A stretch of 64,000 nucleotides of DNA. It comes from Epithemia pelagica (lineage: Eukaryota; Bacillariophyta; Bacillariophyceae; Surirellales; Surirellaceae). Position 1 is the stretch's first letter, and each line of letters opens with the position of its first letter. This document shows, in pieces, positions 11,844 to 22,722 of the stretch. The notes beneath the pieces are model-generated. The model made no database searches. It saw only the letters and a program-made list of their open reading frames with translations, and was not told the origin of the DNA. The stretch spans positions 3,658,001 to 3,722,000 of the forward strand of contig OX337232.1 in the NCBI GenBank assembly GCA_946965045.2. The letters run 5' to 3'. The position numbers and the translations under genes were made by a program.

Positions 11844-14096
11844 ATGTCGAACTTTGATCAATTTCTGTCCATGCTCAATGGGGAGTCTGGCCCTGGCTTT
11901 GCAAAACTCTCAGATAGAGAGACACTGAAGTATACCCTTCACTCATTTCTCGATGTCCAACCAAAAGAGGTGCTGTCTCCGGAAGATGGGTTGAAAGTCA
12001 TTGTGAAATTGGTCGATCTGTATCCGGACGTTTTAATGCTACACGATCGATCAGGAAATCTGCCCATTCATTACCTTTGTGATAGCTACAAAGATAAACG
12101 CGCCATTGAGTGTTTTTCTCTTGTTCGGCCTGCTTGTCTATCAAAATCCAACCACCAAGGGCAACTACCCATTCACCGAATTTGTTCCTCGGGGCTCAAG
12201 TCGGATCCAGAACGAGAAGGTGCCCAACTGATTTTGGACTTGTATCATCAGGGTGCCAAAACGACGGATGCTTGTGGTAATTTACCGGTGCATCTCGTGG
12301 CCTGTACGACAGGGAACGAACAACTCTTGACAAAGCTTCACGCCCTCTATCCAGAGGGCTTTTTGCAAAAGAACAAGCAGGGAAAGATACCGCTTTCTCT
12401 GTGTTGCGGAAGCGATGAAATGTTTTGCAGAATGGTGGAACTGTGTCCGGCAAGTCTTTTGGGCCCTTGCGACCAATCCAGTGCACCATTTGGGCCCTTT
12501 CTCGATTCTGTTATGGGTCGAATGAAAGTACCGCGCCCCCAAACTTACTTTCTTCGAAATGTCTTTTGTCATGCCATCCAGCCGTTCGTCTCGTGTAAGA
12601 TAGCTTTTCAAGAACACAAAGCCCTACTGGATCAGCTGAAAAAGGCTCAGACGAAGGATAAAGCACAAGCAAAAACATTGAGGGCCGAAAACAAGAAGTT
12701 GAAGAGTGAGCTGGAAGTTTGTCAGAAAGAAATAAAGGAACTCAAGGACCAGCAGGATCAACGTGCAAGGGCTCTTGAGAACAAGGAAAAGGAGGTCCAA
12801 CAAGCTCTGGATCAAACCAAGCAGTTGCGAAAGATGCTAGAAGTTCAAAAAGCGGCTCTTGTGAACAAGGAAAAGCAGGCCCAACAAACTTTGGGTCAAA
12901 ACATGCAATTGAAAAAGTCATTAGAAGTTCTACAGGAACAAAATCTTAAATTGGATGAACGGGCCAAGTCATGCGAAAGGGATGTTAAAGAGAAAGAAGC
13001 ACAGCTAAAACAGATTTCTCACAAGAACGCCAGTGAGGTGGATGTTCTCCGCAAGAAGAACAAAGAGTTGGAGAATGTGATAGAGGCGAGTCAACAAGAA
13101 GACCAAAAGACGTTGCAAAGCGTTCGTAATGAAAACAAACGAATTCGGGATGAGTATGAAGTTTACCGACAGAAAAGTCGCGACGATTTTGCCAACATTA
13201 AAGCAAAATTTGAAGCGCAGGTAAAACAGATTACGGGCAATACCAAGGTGTTGGAAAGTGAGCTAGATGTTTTGAGGAAGAAGAATAAGGAGCTCGAGGA
13301 GGGAAAAGAGAATGAACTAATACGAAGAGAAAACGAAAAACGAACTTTGCAGAGCGCTCGTGATGAAAACAAACGAGTTCAGGATGAATATGAAGCTTAC
13401 CGAAAGAAAAGTCGAGACGAATTTGCCAACATGAAAACGAAATTTGAAGCACAGATAAAACAGATAATGGGCAAGACCAAGGTGTTGGAAAGCGAGCTAG
13501 ACGCTATGTTGAAGAAGAATAAGGTGCTCGAGGAGATGGAAAGGGAGAATGAACTACGAAGAGAAAACGAAAAAAGGACTTTACAGAGCGCCCGTGATGA
13601 AAACAAACGAGTTCGGGATGAGTATGAAGCTTACCGAAAGAAAACTCGTGAAGAGTTTGCACGTAGATTTCAGGATCATCAACATGCACAGCGACAAGTG
13701 ATTGAAGAGGGACGCAAATTAGATGGGGTGTTGATTGGCATGCTCGACCATTCGTCCAACGAGAAAACACCTCTATTGCCTATGAAGGCGATGAAAGCAT
13801 TTGCAGAGTCCTTGCACAAGCGGACAGATCTTTTGGAAGCACAAAGAGGCTCACACAACGGGAAGGCACGATGCAAGGTCGCGATCATGTTTGACACGTT
13901 CATGGCCAGTCCCAATTTGAGCCGGTCGTCTCTCACCGAATTTATCCACTGTTCGCACCAGGAACTGGAAGAAACCTTGGAAAATTATATGCAGCTATCT
14001 GCCAGGACTCCGCAACCTTGTGAGGTATCAGATGATACAACTGAGACGAGACCGGCAAAGCGCCATCGGATTTCATTGGAAACAAGCGACTCATGA
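11844..14096 (+). CDS. Ankyrin-like repeat and coiled-coil protein, array copy 2
   Basis: 750 aa, ATG at 11844. Ankyrin-like units lie at about residues 40-190: 'HDRSGNLPIHYLCDSYKD', 'NHQGQLPIHRICSSG', 'DACGNLPVHLVACTT' and 'NKQGKIPLSLCCGS'. A coiled coil of about 370 residues follows, longer than in the other copies because of three near-identical segments (about residues 415-600). Each segment runs 'LQSARDENKR', 'DEYEAYRKKSRDEFAN', 'TKVLESELD'. The C-terminal domain 'LLPMKAMKAFAESLHKR' and 'IMFDTFMASPNLSRSSLTEFI' is highly conserved with copy 3. The tail ends 'KRHRISLETSDS', nearly the same as copy 3. No organelle signal was seen. Function unknown; a scaffold role is an inference. Confidence 0.83.
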   Translation: MSNFDQFLSMLNGESGPGFAKLSDRETLKYTLHSFLDVQPKEVLSPEDGLKVIVKLVDLYPDVLMLHDRSGNLPIHYLCDSYKDKRAIECFSLVRPACLSKSNHQGQLPIHRICSSGLKSDPEREGAQLILDLYHQGAKTTDACGNLPVHLVACTTGNEQLLTKLHALYPEGFLQKNKQGKIPLSLCCGSDEMFCRMVELCPASLLGPCDQSSAPFGPFLDSVMGRMKVPRPQTYFLRNVFCHAIQPFVSCKIAFQEHKALLDQLKKAQTKDKAQAKTLRAENKKLKSELEVCQKEIKELKDQQDQRARALENKEKEVQQALDQTKQLRKMLEVQKAALVNKEKQAQQTLGQNMQLKKSLEVLQEQNLKLDERAKSCERDVKEKEAQLKQISHKNASEVDVLRKKNKELENVIEASQQEDQKTLQSVRNENKRIRDEYEVYRQKSRDDFANIKAKFEAQVKQITGNTKVLESELDVLRKKNKELEEGKENELIRRENEKRTLQSARDENKRVQDEYEAYRKKSRDEFANMKTKFEAQIKQIMGKTKVLESELDAMLKKNKVLEEMERENELRRENEKRTLQSARDENKRVRDEYEAYRKKTREEFARRFQDHQHAQRQVIEEGRKLDGVLIGMLDHSSNEKTPLLPMKAMKAFAESLHKRTDLLEAQRGSHNGKARCKVAIMFDTFMASPNLSRSSLTEFIHCSHQELEETLENYMQLSARTPQPCEVSDDTTETRPAKRHRISLETSDS
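13080..13660 (+). repeat. Three tandem coding repeats in the coiled coil of copy 2
   Basis: Units of roughly 234 bp start with 'caaag/cagagcg-tcgtgatgaaaacaaacga' and encode about 78 residues each. The third is cut short and passes into the unique C-terminal part. Copy 3 of the array has a single unit. Confidence 0.75.
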
Positions 14097-15090
14097 GTGT
14101 GAGGAGCTTTACGGTCATCATGGCTTGTGTATTTCAAAATCGTTGCGATGCAACAGAAGAAGACGCCGTTTAGTGTGGTTGTTTCGTGGTTGAAAAGCGC
14201 CTTATTAGTTAGTAAAAAGAACTGGATTAACTCCTCGTCCAATCATACATCATTGCTATATTACTATTACTATTACCAGCATGGTTGCTGCAGAGATGTG
14301 CAGCATCTATGAAAACATTTCAAGAAACAAAAAGGTTGTTTGTTGGAGTACGTGTGATTGCCACTCTATCGATCACAAAGATCGTCCCATCCTCCATTTT
14401 CGGGTCATCGTCGTCGTCCTCCTCGTTGGAACCCTTCCATACCGAAAACAAGGCATGCTCATCGACTCCTTCTCGTCGTGATTGGGACGAATCCGGTTTA
14501 CGACGGTTGCCTTGTCTTGGTCGTCGTCGTCGTCGTCGCCGTCCAAATTTGAACAAGAAACGTTTCATGGAACGGAGAGCTCTGGAAATGATCCATTCTA
14601 TCAAGCCAAGGCAGAGACGTTGCATTTGTTTCAACTCCGAGGGAGCTGACACGACGAAACACGGGCGTTGCTTGTGCAGTGCGATTTGCTGTCAGTTCGA
14701 GATTTGTGGGAAGTCCCTATTATTCTTGACAGACACAGTCGCCCACCGCGGCGCCGTACAGCGAGCATACATCGTCATAGTAACGCGCACGTGTCTGTGA
14801 CGTGGCCGACTTCAGCGACAGTCGAGGTGCGACCGACACCTGCGTGGAACACATAGTGCGAGCAGTTGCGAGCATCGATTGTGGTCCCGCGGCTTTTAAC
14901 GAATCAAAAGCTTCGCTAGGTAATTGGATAACGGGGAACGCAGAGTGGATGAAAAGCGAGGTGAGAACAAGAGCTCACTCTTCTCAGGCCGAGAATCCCT
15001 GCAACGACAACTCAAGGCGGGCATTGCCATAGCCCACGGTGGTGATCCATCTTCTCCTACTCTTCTCCTGACAAAACTATTACAGCAGTC
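14097..15090. other. Intergenic region between ankyrin copies 2 and 3
   Basis: The first 280 bp (14100-14388) match the 3' flank of copy 3 (16340-16575). The remnant of the SDR/CIA30 gene follows. From 14570 to 15090 I see no supported gene; this should include the upstream region of copy 3. Confidence 0.5.
14389..14563 (-). pseudogene. Remnant of the SDR/CIA30 gene, internal segment
   Basis: About 175 bp match 18326-18497 of the intact gene in the same orientation. They encode the acidic/basic stretch 'KFGRRR', 'GNRR-PDSSQSRR', 'DHALFSVW-GS' and a run of Asp. It begins right after the 3' flank shared with copy 3, so most of the original copy has been deleted. A gcc/gtc triplet run near 14520-14535 is expanded relative to the intact gene. 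Confidence 0.8.
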
Positions 15091-16338
15091 ATGCCGAACA
15101 TTGGCATTAATGATTTCCTGCCGGTCAACGAGGGGGCATCTGGTACTGTCAATCCAGAGCTGAAGCACTTTGTTCTTCATCAAACACTCGTGAATCATTC
15201 AAGCGAGTACTTGTCCTCAGATGCGGGTTTCCGGGAAATTTCCAAGTTGGTCAAGTCTGACCCAGCAGTACTGATGCGGCAGGATCGCCATGGAAATTTG
15301 CCCATTCATTACCTTTGCTGTCGTTGCACAGATAAACGAGCGTTTCAGCTTTTTCATGACGTGAACTCGACCTGTTTTTCGATCAAAAACAAACAGTCGC
15401 AACTACCTATTCACCTAATTTGTTCCTCGTCCCCGCGTGAACGAGAATGTGCTCAACTGATTTTAAGCGCGTATCCGCAGGGAGCTCACCAGCTGACTGA
15501 TGAGTCCTCTCGTCGTAATGCAACGATGGACCGACGAAAAAAGGCTAGTACGGAAAAAGACAAGAATAAGAAATTGGAGAGTCAGTTAGGATTCCTGCGA
15601 AAACAAAATACAGAGTTGCAGCGAAAGGTCAAGCTATTTGAAAGGGATGTTAAAGAGAAAGAAATGCAGCTAAAACAAATGTCTGACAAGAAGAACACCA
15701 GTGAGTTGGATGTTCTCCGCAAGAAGAACAAGGAGTTGGAGGTTGTGATAGAGGCGAGTCAACGAGAAAAAGAAAGAGACCAAAAGACTTTGCAAGGCGC
15801 TCCTGACGAAAACAAACGAGTTCGGTGTGAGTATGATGCTAACCGAAAGAAAAGTCGCGACGAATTTGCGCACAGGGCAGAGACGTTCCAAGTTGTGCAA
15901 AAAGCACAACGAGAAGTGATTGAAGCAGGGCGCAAATTAGATAAAGTGTTGATCGGCATGCTTGACGGCCACTCTGCCGACGACAATCCTCCACTACTCC
16001 CTATCAAGGCGATGAAAGCATTTGCAGAGTCCTTGCACAAACGGACAGAACTTTTGGAAGCACAGAGTGACTCGCAAAAGCCGAAGCAACGATCCAAGAC
16101 TGAGATTATGTTTGACATGTTCATGGCCAGTCCCAATCTGAGCCGGTCGTCTCTCGCCGAATTCATCCATTGTTCGCACCAGGTACTGGAAGAAACCTTG
16201 GAAAAGAATGGCAGGACTTTGTCAACTTCCACCGCCAACAACGACGATGATTTGATGAGCACCGATGTATCAGATGAAACAACTGAGGCGAGATCGTCAA
16301 AGCGTGCTCGGGTTTCATTGGAAACAAGCGACTCATGA
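15091..16338 (+). CDS. Ankyrin-like repeat and coiled-coil protein, array copy 3 (short)
   Basis: 415 aa, ATG at 15091. Only two ankyrin-like units remain ('QDRHGNLPIHYLCCRC' and 'NKQSQLPIHLICSSS', about residues 60-130). The coiled coil is about 130 residues, and the C-terminal domain matches copy 2 almost residue for residue ('LLPIKAMKAFAESLHKR', 'IMFDMFMASPNLSRSSLAEFI'). The end is 'KRARVSLETSDS'. Compared with copy 2 it lacks about 330 residues, mostly ankyrin and coiled-coil units. The frame is open, so it is probably a functional shorter paralogue. It is convergent with the SDR/CIA30 gene, with about 300 bp between stop codons. Confidence 0.82.
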   Translation: MPNIGINDFLPVNEGASGTVNPELKHFVLHQTLVNHSSEYLSSDAGFREISKLVKSDPAVLMRQDRHGNLPIHYLCCRCTDKRAFQLFHDVNSTCFSIKNKQSQLPIHLICSSSPRERECAQLILSAYPQGAHQLTDESSRRNATMDRRKKASTEKDKNKKLESQLGFLRKQNTELQRKVKLFERDVKEKEMQLKQMSDKKNTSELDVLRKKNKELEVVIEASQREKERDQKTLQGAPDENKRVRCEYDANRKKSRDEFAHRAETFQVVQKAQREVIEAGRKLDKVLIGMLDGHSADDNPPLLPIKAMKAFAESLHKRTELLEAQSDSQKPKQRSKTEIMFDMFMASPNLSRSSLAEFIHCSHQVLEETLEKNGRTLSTSTANNDDDLMSTDVSDETTEARSSKRARVSLETSDS

Positions 16339-16560
16339 GTGTGAGGAGCTTAACGGTCATTGTGGCTTGTGTATTCGAAAATCGTTGCGATACAACAGAA
16401 GACGCCGTTTAGCGTGTTTGTTTCGTGGTTGAAAACGCCTTATTTGTTGGTAAAAAGAACTGGATTAACTCCTCGTCCAATCACACATAATATCTCTATT
16501 ACTATTACCAGCATGGTTCCTGCAGAGAAACAAAAAGGTCGTTTGTTGGTGTACGTGTGA
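16339..16560. repeat. 3' flank shared by ankyrin copies 2 and 3
   Basis: The sequence after the stop of copy 3 matches that after copy 2 (14097-14380): 'gtgtgaggagctt-acggtcat', 'tcgttgcgat-caacagaag', 'actggattaactcctcgtcc', 'ttactattaccagcatggtt', 'gtacgtgtgattgccactct'. The two are direct repeats about 2.24 kb apart. Copy 2's version has a short extra block near 14300. Confidence 0.85.
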
Positions 16561-16638
16561 TTGCCACTCTCTCACGAAGGTCGTCCCGGGCAATACATGC
16601 TTGGCACTCTCCCGACTCCATCCATCACACAGTCATAA

Positions 16639-19600
16639 CTAAGAAGTGACGGAATCGGGTGGCAGAGACTTGAATTGGTCTGCCAACTGCTGATCCGTAT
16701 CCACTGACAAGGATTCTCCTAGTCCTCTGCCCGATGACGCCGTCGTGTGTTGTTTGGGTCGAATATAAAACGACTTGTTCAGGGCATTGGGATCCAATAG
16801 GGCACTGACACAGACTTGTGCCACTTGATCGTGCGTGACAGCTACCTTGTCATGCGGCGTTTGAGGTAACAAGGGACTGGCTGACAGTTCAATTCCTTCC
16901 AGAGATGCACGAGCAGCCTCGACTTGATCCTCCTCTCCATAGTAACTAGGAATCCGTACCACGGCATAGGCCAGTCCACTCTTTTTCAAAATGTCTTCTT
17001 CCATATATTTGTAATACAAGCCACGTTCCTGTGACGAGCTTGTTTCCCCATTCACAGTGCCATCAGCATTTGCCAAAGGGACATGATCTTGGTCGTTGTA
17101 CTCATGCTGCTCTTCAGTGATAGACTCCCCTTTGCTATCTTCCAGTGCAATGGCTCTGGTTTCAGCACCCAATCTTCCTGATGCACTGTCGAGGCTTTGG
17201 TGCGAGGTTGTACTTGAGGACATATGCTCTGTCTTACCCTCCTTCTGTGAGTTAGAACGGTCATTTCGATCAAGATTCGTTGGCACGACAAGCCGTTTTT
17301 CCTCATGTCGAATCATGTCAGGAGACACCTTGGGTGGAATGCGCGCATCGCTGACATGTACAAATTCCGGTTCCGGTTGCAATCGGTACAATTTAATATA
17401 GGTAAAGGCCAAATAAAAGGATTTCTCCGGCACTTGTGGGTCATTGCCAAACACTTTGTTGTAATCATAGTTGCTGTACCCATAGTAGGAATTGGAACTC
17501 AATCGGTGCAACAATCGTGATGTGTCGGTCGCAGATGTATCTCCATCAGTGTTGCTACTGCTCGCTGGTGGAACAAGGTCCAGTGGTAGATTGCTAGCTG
17601 TCTGAAACCGAAATCCAATATGTCGAACATCTTGTCCCACAAAGACCGGTACATCGTCCAGGGTTATGGGCTCTTCTGTCGCCGGTTCGTCATTCTCCGT
17701 GTGAGTCGGTCGCCGACAATGGACCGGTTGGAACCGTTCAAAGGGTAATCGGACCGTGATGAATTTATTTCGAGAAAACGAGACAGTTTGATTGCTTCCT
17801 GTGGTTGTTGTTGTTTGTTTCGTGACGGTGGTAAAGTTGCAGACATATTCGATTCCTCTGGTATCGTACAAACCGGTCCGGCATATGGCTTGGTAGGTGC
17901 CACCATCGGAACAGACCCGCAAGATAAAGCCACCAAATTGAGCCTTGGCCAAATCAATGCCTTGATCGGGTGCATCGCGGGACCGCAATCGACTGCTGAA
18001 AATGGCTGCTTGGGAATAGCGTGCCTGATTGGATGATGATGATGATGATGATGATGGCGGAAGAAGCACGGGCAACCGACCGACAAAGACACCATGATCA
18101 AACTTGTTGCGCATCCACTGTACTTGTCCCAATTGCGACGACGACGAAGATGATGAGATTGATGCTTTGTTGATTGATGTAGAGACAGCAGTGTCATTGA
18201 ATTCGGACCAGGAAGAGTCCGTTTCGTTATACGAATCGTTTGCATAATCCTCCACATCTTTGTACTTCTTTTTGTACATGAACTCCTCCTCCGTCTCGTC
18301 ATCCTCGTCTTTTCTGGTAGTACCATCCTCCATGTTCGGGTCATCGTCGTCCTCGTCGTCGGAACCCGTCCATACCGAAAACAAGGCATGATCATCGACT
18401 CCTCGTCCTCCTCGTCGTGATTGGGATGAATCTGGTTCACGGCGGTTGCCTTGTAGTGGTTGTCGTCGTCGTCCAAATTTGAACAAGGTTCGTTTGGCCG
18501 CTTGACTGGTCCCATAATCGGCATGTCGGACCGTTTGATAGGCTTGAATCAAATTTTGCAAACCTTGCCAAGAATCCTTGGCACGACTCGTTGTTGTCGT
18601 TGTCGTCCCATTTTGAGTTGTGGTTGTGGTGGTATAATAGACAATCTTGTCCACATCTGTCACGGCCAATTCCAAACTTTCCAGGTCACTGTGCAACCGT
18701 CCCGCCGGACTGTACGTGACACCCGTCCCATATTGGGACAAGGTACGAGTGTACAAGTCCGGTACCAAGACGCGGACACAAAATTCGCCCTGCAATCCTC
18801 GCAACAAGCGTTGCACGAGGAGTGGACCCAAGACATTCTGGTTGTGATCGTTGTTGTTGTTGTCGTGTAGATTGCCACAAACCACCAGCACTTCGGGGAC
18901 ATAATCATCATCCTCTTCTTCTTCGTCCTCATCAGTGTCCGTGTCCGTTTCGTCCCACCAAGACGACGATGATTTGGACGAGGAACGGGACGACGACGAC
19001 GACAAGCGATCTTCCAAATAATAGAGGGAATCTCGCAGGGTGTGCGAAGTTCGCGTCGTGGGTGGAAAGGTCGACCAGGCCGTATCCATGGTCCGTCGCA
19101 ATTGTTGACCGGCTTCAAAGGGATTGAGCCACAAGTTGTTATTCGTATTGGACGGAGATGGTTGGACCGTTCGTGTCGTCGTTGTAGACGGTGTCGTGGC
19201 CTGGGTTTGATTGGATTTTGTAGTACTTTTCCATGGTCGTTTCTTTGAGTTATAGCTATTCTTGTGGTTGTTGTTTTTGTTGGAGAGTTTGCGACCCTTC
19301 ACTTGTTGTTGCAAGGATGCCATGGAAGCACCGACGGCCTGGACCAGTTGCGCCTTTTTCTTGTCTTGTTGTTCTTGTTGTACAGAATCAAAAGTAGTCG
19401 CATTGGTTTGTAATTGTTGTTGTTGCTTTTCTTTTTTTCTCTTGAGACGTTGATTGCGATGATAATAATACGAGGCCGTCGAGGACGATGGTGGAGCCTT
19501 TTTGCGATTGGTATCTCGAGAATTGGGCGAAGCCGAAGAGGATGGTGGTTGTGCCCCCAAGGCCGTGGTTTTGGTGGTACCCCCAAAGAAGGAGGAGGAG

Positions 19601-19727
19601 AAGAAGGAGGAGGAGAATGATACGCGTCTCGGCACACCGCCCCTGGAGAACCACGTCCGACGACGATGAATTCTACGACTACCACTGATTGGAGGACTGA
19701 ATGCAACGGTCCAATGGCGGCTCGTGG

Positions 19728-19759
<32 letters not shown>

Positions 19760-20031
19760 GGAGTGGCATGAACCACTGTTGTTGTACGAGTGCTTCTTCT
19801 GGTGGTCCGGAACGAAGAGTCGTCATTGGCATCCAGTATCATTGTCATTCTATTTGGTGCAACGAAAAAGAGGAGGAGGAGGAGAAACATGCCACGAAGC
19901 ATTCGTGTCGTCGTTGCAGCTGCCGTAGTATACTGGAGAGTGGATGGTCGTTGTGCTACCTCCTGTCGTCGTCGTCGTTCTCGTCGAGAGGATTCATTTG
20001 GTGATGGTGGTTCTGGGTAGGATGGATGCAT
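16639..20031 (-). CDS. SDR-CIA30-SDR protein, HCF173-like, probably plastid
   Basis: 1130 aa from the ATG at 20031; open frame continues upstream but starts without ATG. Residues about 44-60 are strongly hydrophobic ('MLRGMFLLLLLFFVAPN') and 'WTVAFSPP' follows, compatible with a diatom plastid bipartite presequence. A nucleotide-binding-like segment begins near residue 375 ('EVLVVCGNL...LGPLLVQRLLRGLQG'). CIA30-like sequence lies at about 595-800 ('AQFGGFILRVCSDGGTYQ', 'VPVFVGQDVRHIGFRF', then 'FYLAFTYIKLYR'). A second SDR part is near 990-1095 ('SGLAYAVVRIPSYYG', 'DQVAQVCVSALLD'). A CIA30 domain placed inside an atypical SDR is the known architecture of HCF173, a plastid factor for psbA mRNA translation. 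Family membership is inferred from this order. Poly-Thr, poly-Ser and acidic tracts enlarge the protein. Two truncated copies lie further left. Confidence 0.72.
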
Positions 20032-21080
20032 TTCCTGTGGTTCTGCTGATTCTTCTTGAGAGAATTCTCGAATGGTTCCGACGACACCAAAGCGGCTGAA
20101 AGAACAATTTGATATTTTTGTTTGTTGGCACAAACCCAAAACGACCACCACTTGGACGGGTCGTTGCTTCGTTGTCTTCCTCTTCTTGGTTTGTAACCAA
20201 GGGACAATCCACCACAAGGGTCTTTTATTCCATGTATATATAGGACGAGCACGATGATGATGATATGATGATTATGAGTTGTCGTTTTTTTTTCTCTATT
20301 ACAGATTCTCTGTCGGATTCTCTGGGACCAATCATATAAACGCGACTAAAAGACGTCTCGCCCTTCATTCCCAGCGTCTGTCCATCCCCCTTTCCAAGCT
20401 ACCCGTTCTACTTGTAACCTAGTGATACCTCTAGCTAGGAGTACTCCTAGTACAAGCTGAGTTCAGACAGAATGTTCCTGACGTAGCGCTCCAGTAGGAA
20501 ATCTACGTAATCCGCGCGAGCCATCCCCTTAATATAGCCCTTTTATTTATGCCTCTACCGTTCTACCAAAAATTGACCATGGTGAACGGTCCTTTTGACC
20601 GATCTCTTGCCAAATAGGAGACGGCTCCATGATCCCATGCTCTGAACCTCTTCTCCATTCATGGGTTGAGCATGGAGAACGATGTCGGCGCTGCATTCGT
20701 TTTGTAGGTGTCGTTTTATCTAGTTGAAGGTGGTCGCCGCGCGATTTACTACGGCGACTCACGGCAAAACTTGGTGCAACCAATGCACCTCTATTGTAGA
20801 ATCGAATGATAGAAGATAGAACAAAGACTATGAACACTTGTAGCGTTGTTCACGTCAAAAATTGATATTCTTCTCGTTAGATATATGGAACTTAGACTAG
20901 AAGTTGCGTCGTTCACAACAAAGATTGATGTTCTTTTCTTTGTTGTGACTCACACAGCCGTACCTGAACGCAATGTATTGTACGGTAAACGTAACACAAC
21001 TGTAGAATTAGATCGTATTCATAGAGAATGAAGATCCTACTCAAATGATAATCATAAAACGCTGCTACATTGTTCACTAT
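20032..21080. other. Intergenic region upstream of the SDR/CIA30 gene
   Basis: No gene was supported. On the minus strand 'CTATATATAC' at about 20234-20243 is a possible TATA box about 200 bp before the SDR/CIA30 start codon. A 30-bp motif ('gcgt-gttcac...aa-attgat-ttctt') is repeated at 20843 and 20906. Confidence 0.4.
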
Positions 21081-21653
21081 CTAGGCTTGTTGATGATTAA
21101 AGAAGAGATTTTGAAGCGGGTGCTTGAGCATCATCGCACCAAGCGAAATGTTGAAGCGATCCATATCCTTGCTGCCCATGTAGATTGTAACGACCTGGGG
21201 TTCCATGCAGGCTTTAGGGTTGATGGAGCAGCGTGTGTAGAGGCGGATGCGTCCCATGGGAGGTCCGTTCTTGCTCGTCTTTCCAGAGACCTGGTCCAGG
21301 TGCGACAGAGCAATGAACCCAACTGGAACAACCAACGCTGGTTCCTCATGCTCGCTTGTTGCATCCCGGTCAAAGACTGCAATCCGTAGGTAGTCGGTCG
21401 CAAGCTCCCGCTGCACAAGCAGATGGCCACGGTCGACGATGTTGTGGCCAGTGTCCTTGTTTCTCGACATGGGCCCGATGAGCGCGCAAACATCGCTGGC
21501 ATAAAAGCACGACTTGAACGGGAGACCAGCACCACCCTCACGGCCATCCTCTTCGTTGAACTCGAACTTCGTCCTCATGTTGGTCATCTTGTTTCTTCTT
21601 CCTTGCCTCTTCCTGTCGTCTCTGTTTGATTGTTCCATTGCACGGCGGGTCAT
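21081..21653 (-). CDS. Hypothetical 190-aa protein
   Basis: ATG at 21653, ending 21081. The N-terminus is basic and polar. The core (about residues 50-170) alternates hydrophobic and charged segments: 'DYLRIAVFDRDATSEHEEP', 'VVPVGFIALSHLDQV', 'GRIRLYTRC', 'PQVVTIYMGS'. The 'AVFDRD' followed by 'VGFIAL' loosely recalls a C2-type beta-sandwich with acidic loops, but this is not enough to name the family. No signal peptide or membrane span was seen. It is divergent from the basic-protein gene at 21825, with about 170 bp between starts, so the two may share a promoter. Confidence 0.55.
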   Translation of the reverse strand: MTRRAMEQSNRDDRKRQGRRNKMTNMRTKFEFNEEDGREGGAGLPFKSCFYASDVCALIGPMSRNKDTGHNIVDRGHLLVQRELATDYLRIAVFDRDATSEHEEPALVVPVGFIALSHLDQVSGKTSKNGPPMGRIRLYTRCSINPKACMEPQVVTIYMGSKDMDRFNISLGAMMLKHPLQNLFFNHQQA

Positions 21654-21824
21654 TCGGAAGTTGCTTCATGCTGCAAGTTGATTTTGTGGCGCGCGCCGAT
21701 ATTGTTCACGAATGAGCGCGGGGGGATTCCCTAGATGACACAAGAACGGAGAGCGGGCAACAATCAAACAAACAAACACAACAATCAAACGAACGAATCC
21801 CTATTGTGTTCTCACTTTCCAACG

Positions 21825-22722
21825 ATGCGCCAGACGCGTAGTGCTACCAAACGAGCTGAGTCTGCGAAGAAGGAGCAGGAGGACTCCGCCGCAGCTCCCT
21901 CCACAACCGCATTTCCCTCCGACAAGGGAAACAAGGCAAACAAGAAAATGAAGACAAAGACGGCCGTGGACAACAAAACGTCGAAGAAGAAGAAGACGAC
22001 GACGACGAAGTCTCCCGCTTCGACAAAGAAGCATGTGACCTTCAACCTTGAGGGTCCTTCGTCGTGGCACGAGCGCGCAAAACAGTGGCAACTCACCATT
22101 GGGGATGAAGATGGTATCCCAGTGTTCTTCGTCAGCAACAAGGACGTCGAATGCGCTAACCTGTCGGATATCGCGGCAGAGCTCCTTGCGATCGAGGCTG
22201 TCGGCAAAGAAGGTAAGTTTGATTGTTCATTGTTGGTTTTGAGTCTCCCTTTCTCACGACGCGCCCTCTGCTGCCACAGACACCAAACCCAACAGCAAGC
22301 CCGACAACAAGCCCGACAGCAAGCCCGAGAAGGAGATCAAGAAGGAGGACGACGTCGAGAACAAGACTCCAGAGTCTTATGTGACCCCGAAGAAAGTAAC
22401 TTCTTCCCCGAAGGTGGCGTCTCGAGCTTTCGCACTGACCCCCTCCCAGAAGCATGCTTTCCAGCGTCGGATTGCTGAGGAACAGGTGAAGGAAAGTGGA
22501 GCGACAGACCCTCGCCAGACTTTGAATGAGTCGCTGGCATTGGGAGAAAACATCCCGTCGTCTCCTCCTTTGTTCTTTAGCAATCCTTCCCGTGCATACC
22601 GGACATCCATTGATTCGTATGCCGATGATGGATTTCTCGAGACCCAAGAAGACTTCATCGGTACGCAGCAAAACGGGCTTTTTGGTCCCGATTACTTGGA
22701 TCATGAGGACGAGGCGTACTAG
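21825..22722 (+). CDS. Hypothetical Lys/Thr-rich basic protein, one intron
   Basis: Model join(21825..22212,22280..22722), 276 aa. The 67-bp intron starts GTAAGT and ends CTGCCACAG, and the splice keeps the frame (GKE-DTKPNSKPDNKPD). Residues 1-75 are Lys/Ala/Thr-rich with 'KKKKTTTTK', suggesting nuclear targeting. 'VTFNLEGPSSWHERAKQW' and 'EDGIPVFFVSNKDVECANL' follow. The C-terminal half is charged, with 'KPDNKPDSKPEKE' repeats and 'SQKHAFQRRIAEEQVKESG'. I do not recognise the family. An in-frame upstream ATG at 21735 would add 30 residues; 21825 is chosen because the residues between are low-complexity Asn/Thr. It neighbours the SET gene and could be cargo of the same mobile unit (inference). 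Confidence 0.62.
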
